Origin: Symsagittifera roscoffensis
Lineage: Eukaryota; Xenacoelomorpha; Acoela; Convolutidae
Length of the DNA: 64,000 nt
Reading direction: 5' to 3'
NCBI RefSeq assembly: GCF_963678635.1
Contig: NC_087070.1
Coordinates: 7,412,539 to 7,476,538 of the forward strand
A model generated the notes under the pieces. The model was not told where the DNA came from and ran no database searches. It saw only the letters and a program-made list of their open reading frames with translations. A program made the position numbers and the translations under genes. Numbering within the stretch: the stretch's first letter is position 1; every line of letters begins with the position of its first letter. Of this stretch, positions 1 to 9,873 are shown piece by piece.

Positions 1-159
1 TTTGATTTTCCAAGAATTTTTTTAATTTAAAAAACGTTTCGACTCGGAATTTTTCGGAAAGTTTCGACTGTTTCAGCTGATTTGTACTTCAAAGTTTTTT
101 TATACAGTATCACAATTTATCAATTGGATGTATGAAACAATACGCTCACGTTTTTCCAG

Positions 160-1155
160 ATTGTAAATCACACCTACAAAGATGTTGAAAAAGCTGTGCG
201 ATGTAGACAAGATCAACAAAGATACATTAGACAGACAATTGGAGCACAAGCTTTTGTGAAACAGTATCCAAACTTTGTTGAATCGGAGACGCGCGTGTCG
301 GGTTTTTTCCAGCGAAACAAATGGGAAACTCATCACGACCTAAAGAAAGTCATGTCCCAAATCGCCATGCTGCAGAAAGAGAAAAGCAAGCGACAATAAA
401 AGCCGCTTTCTGATTCCAGCGGCATTAGTTATAAAGGCACTGGAAACTTTCTTTCATTGGAAGCACAAACGCTTCTGGCCCACAGATGTGATACGCAAGA
501 ATGGGTTGGCATTTGTGATGTTGTTTTCCCTACCTTCGGAAGAGGTAATCTTGCGTTTCTTGAAAACGCTGACGACAAGTTTCCAAAACTTTCAAAAGTT
601 TCTTTTTCAAAAAATTTCTTTTTTGATTCAAACGTTATAGTTTAAAGTTTTAAAAAGTCATAACGATTTCAACCAACAGTTTTTTGAATTCCATTCAAAA
701 ATGCCATGTAACAGTGTTACATAATATAGAGTAAACTTTAAATGTTGAACATTTTCTGATTCAGGCGTTGTCAGCACACAGGCCTTCCAGAAGGATGATA
801 TTACCATGGGGTTGCTGTGACAGATAAAACATATCAAGATTTGATAAGGAACCGTTCTGTTCCGACTGAATTTGTGCTGGAAATTGGCGCGCCTGTGAAG
901 CGTTTCATCGATGCTTCTTCAGAAGTGTGTGTTGAACAACCAACCAACCGCTGTCTTGGTCGACTGGCTAATCACAGCACGCTAAACTCCAAGAAGAATT
1001 TGGATGCGAATTTGAAGATCATAGAAGTTGTTCTTAATGCCTTCGATTCGCCAAAACGATTAGCTGTATTCAAAGCCCGAAGAAACATTGAGCCTTTCGA
1101 ACAGCTACGATACGATTATGGCGATAAAGTTGCTCGAAACATGTTCAACATGTGA
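160..1155 (+). pseudogene. SET-domain histone methyltransferase relic, KMT5A (SET8)-like, two exons
   Basis: Two blocks read as one protein across an intron at 545-764 (GT donor at 545, TTCAG acceptor ending 764, phase 1). The first block (160-544) has a basic helical segment and ends in FGRG. The second opens with VVSTQAFQKDD, the GRGV-x-ST entry of a SET domain, and continues with YHGVAVTDKTYQDL, GRLANHSTLN and LRYDYGD. The last two match the NHS and YDYGD motifs of KMT5A, which monomethylates histone H4 K20 in the nucleus. Two lesions are visible: an in-frame TAA at 397-399, and a frame change near 799-802 between QKDD and YHG. The intron is kept, so this is not a processed copy. It is either a decayed duplicate or a gene with errors in the assembly. 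The exact SET subfamily is inferred from the motifs only. Confidence 0.7.
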
Positions 1156-1314
1156 AGTTCACAAGCTCAGCTTTTTTACCTTAGAAACTTTTCAAGTTGT
1201 ATTCTTGACTGTTGTTGTGTTACACCCATTCAATGGAAATTCCATATATTTTATGTTCAACATACTGTATGTTACATACGTGTAGTTACTACTAGTAGTA
1301 GTTCAAACATTTGC

Positions 1315-1640
1315 ACCCACAACTTTTTTCATCGAAGTACATGTACAGTATTTCGGCACGCTCGAAATTACTAATTACCCAGTAACTAATTAGTTAGTAG
1401 TTGCAACTACAAGTAGCCTACTTATAACTAAGTTTGATCAAACAAGTTCAGACACTGGCAGTGTCTTAACCTCAGTACAGTATTTCGGCACGCTCGAAAT
1501 TAACTAATTAGTTAGTAGTTGCAACTACAAGTAGTTATAACTAAGTTTGATCAAACGATTGTACCCACAACTTTTTTCATCGGAATACAGTATTTTAGCA
1601 CGTAAGTTAATAGTTGCAGTTATAATAACTTGTAGGACAA
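1315..1640. repeat. short tandem repeat, about three diverged copies
   Basis: Units beginning TACAGTATTT(C/T)GGCACG start near 1344, 1476 and 1586. They are followed by AACTAATTAGTTAGTAGTTG and a TAACTAAGTTTGATCAAAC segment. CCCACAACTTTTTTCATCG recurs at about 1317 and 1564. No coding potential is seen. Confidence 0.8.
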
Positions 1641-1689
1641 ACTAAAATAAAAAAAAGATGGAATAAAATTGCTTAAAAACTGTAAACTT

Positions 1690-2080
1690 CTGCCAGATAA
1701 ATTCAAAAATATAAAAGTCTTGGATTCCATGCCATTTTTCTCACTGGATTCCAACGTCTTGGATTCCATGGTTATAGTGTATTGAATTTATCAACTATTT
1801 GTTTAGCAATTATTTATTTAGTGGTTGAGTAAAAATGGCTCGGATTCCGGGACCATGTCCTTGGATTCCAAATTCAAGTAATTGTTCGCTATACCATGGA
1901 TTCCGGGATTTTGCCAATTTTCGGTGGTTTAATTGATTGTCCCGGATTCCGGGATTTTGCGTATATGCCTGTTCGTGCCGCCATGCGAGTATTTGAACGC
2001 GGAATCAATGGCATGTGCATGTTATATCATTTGAATTCGGAATCCATGTACACTAATAGTCAAATCTGACTATTGAAATA
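1690..2080. repeat. cluster of GGATTCC motifs
   Basis: GGATTCC occurs many times within about 400 bases, several times as GGATTCCGGGA(T/C) or CTTGGATTCCA. The cluster abuts the left end of the inverted element fragment. It sits where the complete element carries its AATCCGGAGGGGTC cluster, so it may be the diverged continuation of that leader. Confidence 0.6.
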
Positions 2081-2099
2081 ACACGGATTGGCGACGTAA

Positions 2100-5083
2100 T
2101 GGGAGCCCTCTGGTTTTGTAAAAGTAGCTTTTCGGAGAATTCCTTCTTTCAACCTATACCCCTCCGGATACGTTCTCCGATGCTATTTTGCTTTTTCAAT
2201 TAACTAGGAAGGGTATTTTATGCTTTCCTAGACCCTTCCGGATTGAAGTTAAGCCTCTTATTTGACAATTCACGCTAACGGTGAAGGTTCTTATCGCTAG
2301 CCTAACTTCGGCTCGATTAAGGATTTCCTGTGCCTTTAGCCTTACCTTTTCGTCTAGAACAGCCTAAAATTACTTTATTCAACCGCTGTTACCTTTTGGT
2401 AGGGGTGTAAGGGCTTTCCTAAAAAAATTTATAAAACGTGAAGGGTCTACCCTCCCAAATTGGTGAACTTGCTAAAAACAATCTCAAAAACTTTTCACGC
2501 TTACTTTTCCGAAAAAATTTTGTCCCTATCAGTAAGCTCGGCTAATTTTTGATCTATTGGTACCAAGATCAACTGGATATGCCCAGTAGTTCCAAAGTTA
2601 TTAACCAAAACGTCTTTTTTCTAAAGTCAAGAAATTTCTCTCTTATAGGTTCCGCCTAACTTTTTCCGCAATTCTGTTCTTTTCGACCTGAAAATTATTG
2701 GTACCAAGATCAACTGGATATGCCCAGTAGTTCCAAAGTTATTAACCAAAACGTCTTTTTTCTAAAGTCAAGAAATTTCTCTCTTATAGGTTCCGCCTAA
2801 CTTTTTCCGCAATTCTGTTCTTTTCGACCTGAAAATTATTGGTCCGAGCTCAGAAGGCCTGTACTCTTCTAGTTCAATGCAAAAGACCCGATCTTAAACG
2901 GTTTGATTTAAAAAATTTGCGAAAAACTATGCTACCTAGACCCCTCCGGATTGATGAATCCACCAAATCAAACACGTTAATTTCGATTTCTCTGCAACCC
3001 GGAAGGCTTTCGGGTAGCGGGTTTTAAAACTCGTAGATTCACTAGTGGACGTTGTCCGAACAACTATTTTGACTGTTCTAAATCAAAAATTTCAAAAAAT
3101 TTTCTGAATTTATAGTGTTCCGTTTTCTCAAAAATCACGAAAATTCGGTTTTTTGTTCCAAAATAGTTCCAACCACTTCCGAACTAAACTTAACCGATTC
3201 AATCTATTATAGTAGTGCAGTTACGATGTAACACACTAATTGAGCGCTTTTTTCCGTTTCAAAAAATATCGATATTTCAAAAATTCCGATTTGTGGGGGG
3301 GATCAAAATATCGTTATTTTGACCCTAAAAACCGGTCTGCTTCCTGTGTTTTTCACTGAAAAACGGTATAGGAGTATTAATATAGGCTATATAAATAACA
3401 ATATTAGTAATACTATACCCCTCCGGGTTTGTTCAATATCCGAATTAAGGTGCTTAACTCGGATATTCGCAGTTCGGTGAAGGGTCACTACAGTGCAGCA
3501 CTGTCGAGCCCCCACAGATTACTATCTTAATTTTTGTAGACGATTGTTGTTGACGTTGAGCCCCTTCTTGTTGCTCCTTGTACTGCTTGCCGGATCAGTC
3601 TTCTCCCAAGAACCTTCCGAATTGAGCGCAAATCAGATGACCCTTCCGGATTGAGCGCAATTTATCATTAACGTGCTTAAATGCTCAAAAAACCCTACAG
3701 TACAAGCCTCACAAACGGGCTACAAAAATGATCGTAACAATCCTGACTGATGTAAACGCCTGTAACAACAAATTTTTCTATCAACAGCAAACGGGGGGGT
3801 CGGGTCACATCTTGTCTGGGGGGATGATTTCTACTGATTTTTTACTTTTTTACTGTTTTTGGTTTTTTCCGTTATTTTTTATGTTTTTTTTTGTTTTTCT
3901 TGGGTACTATACTACTTTTTGTTTGGTTTTATATATATCTTTAAGTGTTTTTGGTCACGGACCACTCAGGAGATGACGGGATCGCGAATCCCCCCACCCT
4001 TCCTGGTTCGTGAATTTTCGGTCTTAACTAGGTTAAAAAGGTATTCACGGTAATCCGGAAGGCTTCCGCGTTCCGAACTACCATTCCGCCCCGGCGGTTT
4101 AGGCCTATTAAGTGCGATAATGTGAGCATCCGCTCGGCGCGGAGTGCTCGTTAATGGTTTTTCCGGTCATGATGTTAAAAAGGAATAACACACAGGAGCG
4201 CCATACAAACATCTATGTAACATTCGCCCGTAAGATACATATCGACGGAAAATAAAACTAAGTCCTAAGACGACTGGCGAACGTCTACACAGAGCTTTTC
4301 ATGCTTTTCACCGTCTCTACCAAGCCAGTACTTTCGGTGGTCTTTCTAATATCGGGTCGACAAAAACGTTACTGCTTTCGGCTTCGGTCAAAACACTCAA
4401 ATTAACTAGATTACATGCAGAAATAGTGAGCTCATGGCTGGGTCTCAGTATCCCCAGACCACGAGGTCACTCCTAAAATCAGGGCTACTACTACTTATTG
4501 AATTTTTTTTGTTTTTGTTCAGTAGATAAAAATCATCATCTCCGTCGAAGATGGATCAACCCTTTCCCCCAACTCCTAGCTTCTCATCCTAGCAAAATGA
4601 ATTCAGATGTTAATTAAATTCAACTCAGGACATGACAGGGAAGCTAAAATGTTATATAAGTTAATAAAAGTTCCAGTCCCGAGACCCCTGCCACCCTTCA
4701 CCGTTGTTCGCAACGGCCTTGCACCCTTCACCGTTGTTCGCAACGGCCTTGCAACTATTGTAGCGACACAATAGTTGCAACTCGGAGCGGTCTCTGCTAA
4801 TTCTGCAATTTGTTGTTGTTTCTCAATCACAATTTTCGTTGTTAACGCTATCGCAACTAATGTGTTGTGTTTTTCTTCCGGTTTTCTGCCAAAATGGCGG
4901 TTTTGACGTTTCCTAGAATTGTTGCGTCATCAAATCGAATTTTTAAAATGTAGGAATTTCCGTATCCTTCAGACTTCACGATTAGTCCAATCGTTCGAAT
5001 AACGCTCTTATTCCTTCAAAACCGCCAATTCGGAAGGTTCGCTGCTAAAAACTCGAATCTGCATTCTGGTCGAATGTCAGAGT
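2100..5083 (-). mobile_element. older partial copy of the giant Ty3/gypsy element (5' LTR plus leader), inverted
   Basis: Read on the minus strand, this segment follows the first ~3 kb of the element at 5919-27698. An LTR-like part lies at about 4216-5083, with ends resembling TGACATTCG and CGAATGTTACA. A PBS-like TGGCGCTCCTG follows, then leader sequence to about 2100. Identity with the plus-strand copy is clearly lower than between the two LTRs of the complete element, so this piece is older. It has no gag or pol and is a broken fossil. With 5919-9000 it forms a long imperfect inverted repeat separated by ~0.8 kb. Confidence 0.85.
2558..2840. repeat. tandem duplication, two ~141-bp copies
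   Basis: The block beginning TTGGTACCAAGATCAACTGG and running to CGACCTGAAAATTATTGG occurs twice head to tail, essentially without change. The plus-strand counterpart around 8270-8410 has one copy, so the duplication arose after the fragment was laid down. Confidence 0.9.
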
Positions 5084-5159
5084 AAACAACTCTGTCCACA
5101 GGACTCATCTGGACGGCTGGACTCATCTTTACCTTGTTTCATAATGTATTTTAATTTCT

Positions 5160-5310
5160 TAGCGTTCCTGGCCAATTTATCCTGGAGGTAACGAGTATGC
5201 CTAGGACGGCAAAGGTCCGGGGTTTGAGTCTGACCTAGACCTGTTTTTTTTTTCAACGGGAAGTATTGTCGGCCAATTGTTTGTCTGCTGTCGGCTAAGT
5301 TGTCTCATCT
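5160..5310 (+). repeat. tRNA-like SINE candidate
   Basis: CTGGAGGTAACGAGTATGCC resembles a pol III A box region and GGGGTTTGAGTCTG a B box. They are followed by GACCTGTTTTTTTTT and a downstream TCGGCTAAGTTGTC. The same order (box B-like, ACCTG, T-run, TCGGCTTAG) recurs at about 36430, 36780 and 37080. The acceptor stem does not fold as a working tRNA. It lies between the inverted element fragment and the giant element. Confidence 0.55.
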
Positions 5311-5699
5311 TGCTATTGTTTTTTTTCTATGCAAATTTTTTAAATATTGTTTTCAGTGTTTGATTTATGCCTACATTGTAATTTGTTTACCTTGACTTCA
5401 TATTTCCTTTTTTGTTTCGCCATAAAAATTCATCGACCACAATTATATCGGCCTATTTTTTCATCGGCTTAATGAAATAAGTTTGGAGCGTTTCATGATC
5501 AACACAGTTTTAGCACTCCCCTCCGCTTTTTTCAACTTGGTTTTATGTTAACCATCTGATTGTTGAAATTTCTTTTTTTTTCGCTTTGGTAAAGTTTTTC
5601 ACTTTTTTCAAAATTTTTAGTTTTTCTCAACTTCTTCTGAATTTCAAAAAGTGAGTATCAATTGAAGGAAAGCCTATTGCTCTGTGTGCTTGCATGTTC

Positions 5700-5918
5700 T
5701 CCTAGAGTCTTTTTTTTAACCTGTATACAGCCTTCGAAAAAGTATGGGGGAATGTTTGACCCATATTTTTGTGATTTTTTTTTTCGTTTTCTCGAAAACT
5801 GTAACTCTCAAATATGAGTTTTTGGTCTTAATGGATAGAACTGTTTTGAAAAGCTCCCCTGATTAAGTTGCTACAACCAAATTGTTTTCGTACGTAAAAT
5901 TATGGACCGCGGAACAGT
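5700..5918. repeat. diverged satellite array, left part
   Basis: CAGCCTTCGAAAAAGTATGG, a T-rich stretch, then TTCTCGAAAACTGTAACTCT. Equivalent units continue at 27699-28420, on the other side of the giant element. This supports 5918/27699 as the true insertion edges. Confidence 0.6.
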
Positions 5919-6856
5919 TGTGACATTCGACCAGAATGTGAAAAATGCAATCTCTGCAGAATTCGGAATTTTAGCAGTAAGCCTTCCGGATTGGTGGTTT
6001 TTAAGAACTAAGGGCGTTATTGGAACGTTTAGCCAAACGGTGAAGGCTGGAATATTCTAGTGTTTTAAAATTTCAAAAATTCGAATGATGACGTCACATT
6101 TCTGAGAAATGCTGAAACGGCCATTTTTAACAAAAAACGAGTGAAAAAACAGAACAACAACGTTGGTTGCGCTGACGAGAACAACTTGATCGAAATTGAA
6201 GAAGTCGAAATTGAAGAAAAACAGCAGCAGAGTGCAGAGAACGTTCCGAGTTGCAACTATTGTGCTGCTACAATAGTTGCAAGGCCGTTGCGAGCAACGG
6301 TGAAGGGTAAGAAATCAGCCCTCCGTGTTATCGTGAATTCGAACTTGAGGAGCTTGATTCACTGGATTCAAGAATCCGGAAGGGTCTCGGGACGGAAAAC
6401 TTTTATTGACTCATATGAACTTTTAGCATCCTGTCATGTCCTGACTTGAATTTAATTGATATTTGGATTAGTTTTGACAAGGATGAGGTGCTAAGAGTTG
6501 GGGGGGGGAAGGGTTGATCCATCTTCGATGGAGATGATGATTTTTATCTACTGAACAAAAACAATAGTAATATAATAAATAGTAGCACTGTTTTTAGGAG
6601 TGACCTCGTGGTCTGGGGATACTGAGACCCAGCCATGAGCTCACTATTTTTGCATGTAATTCAGTTAATTTGAGCGTTCTGGTCGAAGCCGGAGAACAGT
6701 GACGTTTTTGTCGACCCGATGTAAGAAAGACCACCGAAAAGTACTGGCTTGGTAGAGACGGTGAAAAACATGCAAAGCTCTGTTTAGACGCTAGCCAGTC
6801 GTTTTAAGACTTAGTTTTGTTATCCGTCGATATGTATCTTCCGGGCGAATGTTACA
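5919..6856 (+). repeat. 5' LTR of giant element
   Basis: It is nearly identical to 26762-27698 over its full length. Identity stops exactly at the TG and CA ends, with unrelated sequence outside. It contains AACGGTGAAGGGT and AATCCGGAAGGGTC, members of the short motif family that fills the adjoining leader. The short open frame inside it is repeated in the other LTR and is not taken as a gene. Confidence 0.93.
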
Positions 6857-6868
6857 TGTATGTTTTTA

Positions 6869-6886
6869 TGGCGCTCCTGGATGTTA
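6869..6886 (+). other. probable primer binding site
   Basis: TGGCGCTCCTGGATGTTA starts 12 bases after the LTR. TGG matches the CCA end of a tRNA, and TGGCGCTCCTG is also kept in the older inverted copy near 4192-4203. The priming tRNA was not identified. Confidence 0.55.
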
Positions 6887-8859
6887 TTCTTTCATAACAT
6901 CATGACCGGCGGAACCGTTAACGAGCACTCCGCGCCGAGCGGATACTCACATTAACGCCCTTAATAGGCCTAAACTGCCGGGGCGGAAGGGTAGTTCGGA
7001 ACGCGGAAGCCTTCCGGATTACCGTGAATAGTTTTTTAACCTAGTTATGACCGAAAATTCACGAACCAGGAAGGGTGGGGGGAATCATGAACCCCTCATC
7101 CCCTGAGTGGTTTGTGACCAAAAACACTTAAAGATATAAGCAAAACCAAACAAAAAGTAGTATAGTACCCAAGAAAAACAAAAAACATAAAAAAATAACC
7201 GAAAAAACCAAAAACAAAAAAAAAGTAAAAAATCAGTAGAAATCATCCCCCCAGACAAGATCTGATTCAACCCCCCCGTTTGTTGTTGATAGATATATTG
7301 TTGTTACAGGCATTTATATCAGTCAGGATCGTTACGATCAATTTTGTGGCCCGTTTGTGAGGCTTGTACTGTAGGGTTATTTGAGCATTTAAGCACGTTA
7401 ATGATAAATTGCGCTCAATCCGGAAGGGTCAGCTGATTTGCGCTCAATTCGGAAGGGTCTTGGGTGAAGACCGATCCGGCAAGCAGTTCAAGGAGCAACA
7501 AGAAGGGGCTCAACGACAACAACAATCGACTGTTGGGTATCGTTAACAAGTTTTGTATCCCTTTTGGTACAAAAAGTAAGATAGTAATCTGTGGGGGGCT
7601 CGACAGTGCTGCACTGTAGTGACCCTTCACCGAACTGCGAATATCCGAGTTAAGCACCTTAATTCGGATAATAAACAAACCCGGAGGGGTATAGTATTAC
7701 TAATATTATTATTTATATAGCCTATATTAATAGTCTTATATCGTTTTTCAGTGAAAAACAACGAAAACAGACCGGTTTTTAGGGTCAAAATAGCGATATT
7801 TTGATCCCCCCACAAGTCGCGATTTTTGAGATATCGACATTTTTTGAAACGGAAAAAAGCGCTAAGTTAGTGTGTTACATCGTAACTGCACTACTGTAAT
7901 AAGTAGAACCGGTTAACTTTAGTTCGGAAGTGGTTGGAACTAGTTTGGTACAAAAAACCAAATTTTCCCATTTTTTGATAGTAAGAAACACTATAAAATC
8001 AGAAAATTTTTTGAAATCTTTGAGTTAGGACAGTAAAAATAGTTGATCGGACAACGTCCACTGGTGAATCTACGAGTTTTAAAACCCGCTACCCGAAAGC
8101 CTTACGGGTCGCAGAGAAATCGAACATAACGTGTTTGATTTGGTGGATTCATCAATCCGGAGGGGTCCAGGTAGCATAGTTTTTCGAAAATTTTTTCTAC
8201 AAAAGCGTTTTAGATCGGGTCTTTTGCATTGAACTAGAAGAGTATAGGCCTTCTGAGCTCAGATCAATAATTTTTAGGTCGAAAGGACCAGATTTGCGGA
8301 AAAAGTTAGGCGGAACCTATAAGAGAGAAAATTTTTGAGTTTGGAAGAAAGACGTTTTAGTTAATAACTTTGGAACTACTGAGCATATTGAGTTGATCTT
8401 GGTACCAATAGATCAGAAATTAGCTGAGCTTACTGATAGGGTTAGAAATTTTTTTTGGAAAAGTAAGCGAGAAAATTTTTGAGATTGTTTTTAGCAAAAT
8501 TACACAAATCCGGAGGGGTACACCCTTCACGTTTTAAAAACTTTTCTGAAAAACCCTTATACCCCTAACAAAAGTTGATAGCGATTGACCTAAGTAACTT
8601 AAGTCAGTTCTAGACAAAAAGGGAGGGCTGAAGGCACAAGACAACCATAATAGGGTCGAAATTAGGCAAGTGATAAGACCCTTCACCGTTAGTGTGAATT
8701 GTCAAATAAGTGCCTTAACTTCAATCAGGAGGGGTCTAGGAAAGGACCCTATACCCTTCCCAGTTAATTCAAACAGCATAAAAGCAACGCAGAACGTATC
8801 CGGAGGGGTATAAGCTGAGACTAAGAAAACTACGAAAAGCTACTTTGACAGAGCTAAGG

Positions 8860-9095
8860 GCTCCCAATCCGGAGGGGTCGAAATTTTTCAAAGTCAGAGG
8901 GGTCCGAATCCGGAGGGGTCTACTTTCCACAAAACCGGAGGGGTCCGAATCCGGAGGGGTCTAATAGTTGCTAATTCGGAGGGGTCCAAATCCGGAGGGG
9001 TCTACTATTAACTAACTCGGAGGGGTCCCAATCCGGAGGGGTCTATATTCTGACAGTCCGGAAGGGTCCTATTTGTGCCAATCCGGAGGGGTATT
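8860..9095 (+). repeat. dense cluster of AATCCGGAGGGGTC motifs in the leader
   Basis: About a dozen copies of GGAGGGGTC or a close variant (CGGAGGGGTCC, CCGGAAGGGTCC, CCGGAGGGGTA) are separated by unlike spacers of 10-25 bases. The motif is conserved and the spacers are not, so this is not a simple tandem repeat. All copies face the same way as the element. Confidence 0.85.
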
Positions 9096-9873
9096 ATTTT
9101 ATTAAGGACTTAGGTAAACGAAAGAAAGACTAAAAAGCGAGAGGTATTAGGTTATTAATACACAGGCTAGGTATCAGTGACTGCACTGGTAACTTGCCTT
9201 TCAAAAAGAACCAGTCTAATACAAAACAGGTCCGAACTCGGATATTCGCGACACTAAGTCTAAATTAAAAAGAGCGTGACTCATTGGTGTGGATTGAAAC
9301 ATAATACGTTTTTGGGAAAAGTGACTGCCCTGAGGATTTTAGTAGGTCTAGCTCGGGCAGTCCGAAGGCAGATAGGTAACACAGTACTCGGTGGGTGCAA
9401 TAGACGCCCACTTGAGAAAATAACTGCCTTCAAAGTTTTGTCTGTTTGGTGCAGCACCAAGCAGGGAAAGCTTTTTCTTTAAAAGACAGGTTCGACTATT
9501 GTACTGCGACCGACTAAGAGTACAAGACACATACGTTTTTTAATATATACATTCATATTGTGTCAATATATATATATATATTTTTTTTATTTTAAATCAA
9601 CCTAAACTGTGTTTGATTGGGTAGTGAGTACACTATCTTTTAAAATTGACTGATAACATCATATTGTGCTAGTTTCCAGATCTTTGGACCGATAATCGGT
9701 CAGTGTGAATAAATTTTATACAAACTGTACTCTGACAACATACAGGGATTCGTGGTCACTATTTAGTAGAATCTGGTGAAATTTATTGTGTTGTGTCATT
9801 ATTATTGTTAATAAAACTATAAGGTCTCTAGCAATTGAGTCAAGAGTAGGCATAGGAAAGTGACAAATAAAGA

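Larger units (their letters stand above)
6857..9873 (+). mobile_element. long non-coding leader of giant element, rich in GGAGGGGT and CCCTTC motifs
   Basis: About 3 kb between the 5' LTR and gag with no convincing ORF. It is studded with (AATCC)GGAGGGGT(C/A), CGGAAGGGTC and their C-rich partners ACCCTTC(ACC). Partners often bracket 40-60 bases, for example 8677/8736, 8750/8812 (11-bp arms, one mismatch) and 7621/7690, which would close stem-loops in RNA. It also has a palindromic ATCCGAGTTAA...TTAATTCGGAT near 7641-7670 and TA-rich sequence near 9560-9590. The same leader, more diverged, is present inverted at 2100-4215. Confidence 0.75.

Noticed and set aside
6141-6449. 102-codon frame, also present at 26984-27292
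   Set aside because: It lies wholly inside the LTR and is repeated only because the LTR is. The older inverted copy does not keep it open, and no domain is visible.
8860-9095. CRISPR-like array
   Set aside because: The repeats are 10-14 bases, the spacers vary in length, the context is a eukaryotic retroelement and there are no cas genes.
5919-9100. Reading the whole ~3-kb segment shared with the inverted copy as one giant LTR
   Set aside because: The repeat at the element's 3' end stops at 27698 in GTTACA, and 5919-6856 has matching TG...CA ends with an 11-bp terminal inverted repeat. The LTR is therefore ~938 bp and the remainder is leader.
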